A stretch of 10,855 nt of DNA from assembly GCA_024811115.1 (NCBI GenBank), contig JAKOGH010001023.1, positions 1-10,855 on the forward strand. The letters are read 5' to 3'. Of this stretch, positions 9,219 through 10,855 are shown piece by piece. Made by a program: the position numbers and the translations under genes. The notes beneath the pieces are model-generated. The model had not been told where the DNA came from. It worked only from the letters and a program-made list of their open reading frames with translations, and searched no databases. The stretch's first letter is position 1; each line of letters opens with the position of its first letter. The stretch is from Terana coerulea. Its lineage: Eukaryota; Basidiomycota; Agaricomycetes; Polyporales; Phanerochaetaceae.

Positions 9219-9993
9219 AGCCCTCTCTTGTATTGGGATCATAACCTGGCGTCCGGCAAAAATTATGATCGCCACACGTCGCACAGCCCGGACCTCCTGC
9301 CAGTGAGCTCACTGAGAGGGTGTCTGCTGTTCCTGACGGCAGGCAGTCCATGGCACGACTGTCCCCGCCCGTTGTTCCACCAGATCACGCTTGCACACCT
9401 CAACCATCGGGTTCGCCAGTCGAACCTCCCGAGTCTTCCACAACCAATCAGCGACGAGGCTTGGGTAGATGGTGGCGTGGTCGATGTCTCAGCATATTGC
9501 AGGCCTCTCTCGGAGCGTCCATGCCCAATTCCCACGGATATTTGTTACCCAGTGTTCCGGAGGAGTGCAAGTGTAGCGGTCAACGTGACTGAGGACATGA
9601 TCTACGACGACGAAGATGAGGTGTTGTTTGAGGACGACGAAACAATATTGGACGTCGACGGCTTTGCTCTTGGCGCGGGTGGTCTGGCTATCAACGAGGA
9701 GCTACAGCAGCCATGACGGTTTGACCCCGCTTCACACGGTGCGTTTATCTCGTTCGATGAATGTGAAGCACAACTCACAACTCTTTCCAGTGGTGCGCCA
9801 ATCTTCTCCAGAAGCAGCCGCTGCACATCCTTCTCACTCTACACCTGCTGAGACTCTTGAAAAGTGCCTGGTATATATGAGCCAAGAACACCAAGGCGTT
9901 CTGGCCTCCGAGATGGAGAACATCACCGCATACATAGGCATCCTGCAGTCTCTTGGGCTGGTAGCGCAATTAGGAAGCCCAATGAGCCGGTAA
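9219..9993 (+). pseudogene. Unrecognised gene interrupted by an in-frame TGA
   Basis: I do not recognise the family. A plus-strand frame with protein-like composition can be assembled. Exon A, about 9219-9302, ends at a strong GTGAGC donor; an 81-nt intron (9303-9383, acceptor CCACCAG) follows. Exon B is 9384-9738. A canonical 52-nt intron (9739-9790, donor GTGCGT, acceptor TTTCCAG) leads to exon C, 9791-9993, ending in TAA. Exon B carries a strongly acidic patch (DDEDEVLFEDDE at about 9604-9639) and then TGA at 9714-9716. The frame reopens at once, and the next intron joins exactly in phase to exon C (residues ETLEKCLVYMSQEHQG), so the TGA looks like a nonsense change, perhaps from CGA. Alternatively the true protein simply ends at 9716. 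The 5' end is unresolved: an open frame from ATG 8930 with a hydrophobic N-terminal span (LLLPLLGLVWFGLA) could be its first exon through a weak splice at 9136-9220. Confidence 0.35.
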
Positions 9994-10591
9994 CAGTATC
10001 TGCGTCCTGAGGCACTGGCGGTCCATGCACGGACAAAATTCGAGTCGTCGTGCTTGGTCTCTTCCCAAGTCATTGCCTAATGGAACTTCGCAATACCGGA
10101 AGAACCAGAGTGTCATCCTCCCGGCGATTGCCTTTACTCCCCCTCTCGCATTGCGAACCAGATGTCTTACTAGTACTGTCGGACTCACCACACAATATAT
10201 TGTCTCGCCACTCTAAATCTTGTGCTATGTCTCCGAGATGCGCCGCATACCAGAATGTGCACGATCAGATGGCCAACGTCGCAAAGCTTGTGGAGCTCGG
10301 TCGACACTCTTGCCAGAAGCCCCGCGCGAAAGGAAATTGCTTTGTCAATGGCGATACCCGCTTCTAGTGCAAGCAGATTAATATTGTCGAGTACTGTCCA
10401 TTTTCTGAAATACGTGTATGAGTTATCTGACTGATTACTATCGACTCCTCGTTGGACGTCGCTACATACTATTACGCACGCGGAGCTGATTTCTGCGAGC
10501 GCGCGCAATCGCGGAGCTCCTCTATCCACTGACACTCACTACATAACAGACTACAGTTCCTCCGCTGTGACACATCTCAAAGCCATGCTGC
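9994..10591. other. Stretch with no recognised gene
   Basis: Open frames exist on both strands (plus 10050-10367; minus 10185-10535), but none has a recognisable domain, a clear start context or splice support. This segment lies downstream of the second permease copy and separates it from the decayed gene at 9219-9993. Confidence 0.45.
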
Positions 10592-10855
10592 GCGAGGTTG
10601 TAAACATAATGATTTTGATCTCCAGTATACCCAGGTAGCCTACAGCAAAAACACACACACAACACAGCATTATGGAATTGTACAATATGGCACACGAGAC
10701 AGGAAATCACATCAGCCACGCCCACGCGCGCTCGACCCAGTTGCGCGGCGGCGGCTCGTCGTACGTCGCCGCCTCGATCTCCGCCAGACCCGACTTGAAG
10801 TCCATGTCCTCTGGCCGGCGGAACGACGCCCGGCGCCAGTACCGGCTGCCGACGT
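10592..10855 (-). repeat. Duplicated unit, right copy
   Basis: This is the right-hand partner of 5646-5909: 149 bp of permease coding sequence at 95% identity, followed by 115 bp of alignable but more diverged 3' flank. It is in the same orientation, so the duplication is direct. It runs off the window edge. Confidence 0.85.
10707..10855 (-). CDS. Amino acid permease, second tandem copy (partial, C-terminal end only)
   Basis: The final 49 codons plus stop phase of a second permease are present; the rest lies beyond the window. Compared with the last exon of the intact copy there are 7 substitutions in 149 bp and no indels. Four are silent (A, G, P and R codons) and three change residues (T to A near the C-terminus, F to Y and A to V further in), so 46 of 49 residues are the same. 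The stop codon TGA (10707-10709), the PPP run and the WAWLM ending are conserved. The frame shows no break, so the copy could be functional, with the same membrane uptake role as its neighbour. Confidence 0.9.
   Translation of the reverse strand, partial: VGSRYWRRASFRRPEDMDFKSGLAEIEAATYDEPPPRNWVERAWAWLM

Noticed and set aside
10185..10535. Minus-strand 116-codon frame upstream of the window's end
   Set aside because: Its composition is partly protein-like, but it overlaps open frames on the other strand and has no recognised motif, so it is not called.
1..10855. tRNA, rRNA or CRISPR arrays
   Set aside because: I saw no cloverleaf-like T-loop and acceptor pairing, no rRNA-like conserved stretch, and no spaced direct repeats.

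Overview
The window looks like nuclear DNA of a filamentous fungus, most probably a mushroom-type basidiomycete (Agaricomycetes). The basis is two densely interrupted transporter genes with eight short GT-AG introns each (mostly 49-67 nt), a long-format fungal F-box protein relic, and TATA/pyrimidine-rich promoter architecture. The taxonomic placement is inference from gene structure and protein style; no marker gene is present.

Layout, left to right. (1) Bases 1-630 hold two TATATAGC boxes and a G/C-ending coding-like stretch on the minus strand that I cannot name. (2) Bases 533-2597, minus strand: an F-box/leucine-rich protein gene. Its F-box is clear, but the reading frame is broken by one in-frame TAA and about four single-base frame changes, so it reads as a pseudogene. 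(3) Bases 2600-3261: a spacer with a possible small spliced relic and a cluster of GTCAC/GTGAC pentamers just upstream of the next gene. (4) Bases 3262-5339, plus strand: an intact 539-aa major facilitator transporter of the anion:cation symporter type (allantoate permease/Dal5-like), nine exons. (5) Bases 5340-5760: a convergent spacer. (6) Bases 5761-7962, minus strand: an intact 543-aa amino acid permease of the yeast/fungal AAT type, nine exons, with a TATA box and an inverted repeat in its promoter. Its fifth intron is enlarged by a 105-bp MITE-like inverted-repeat insert. (7) Bases 8030-10590: mostly unassigned sequence containing a second decayed gene (about 9219-9993, plus strand), interrupted by an in-frame TGA. 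(8) Bases 10707-10855: the 3' end of a second copy of the same amino acid permease, same strand, 142/149 bp identical, cut by the window edge.

Functionally, the two intact genes are plasma-membrane uptake systems for small nitrogenous compounds (organic anions/ureides on one side, amino acids on the other). The permease is tandemly duplicated. The remaining genes are broken or unrecognised, so this is a nutrient-transport neighbourhood in a rapidly changing region. I saw no novel defence or catalytic system; the most interesting items are the tandem permease pair, the intron insert, and the sharp contrast between intact transporters and decayed neighbours.
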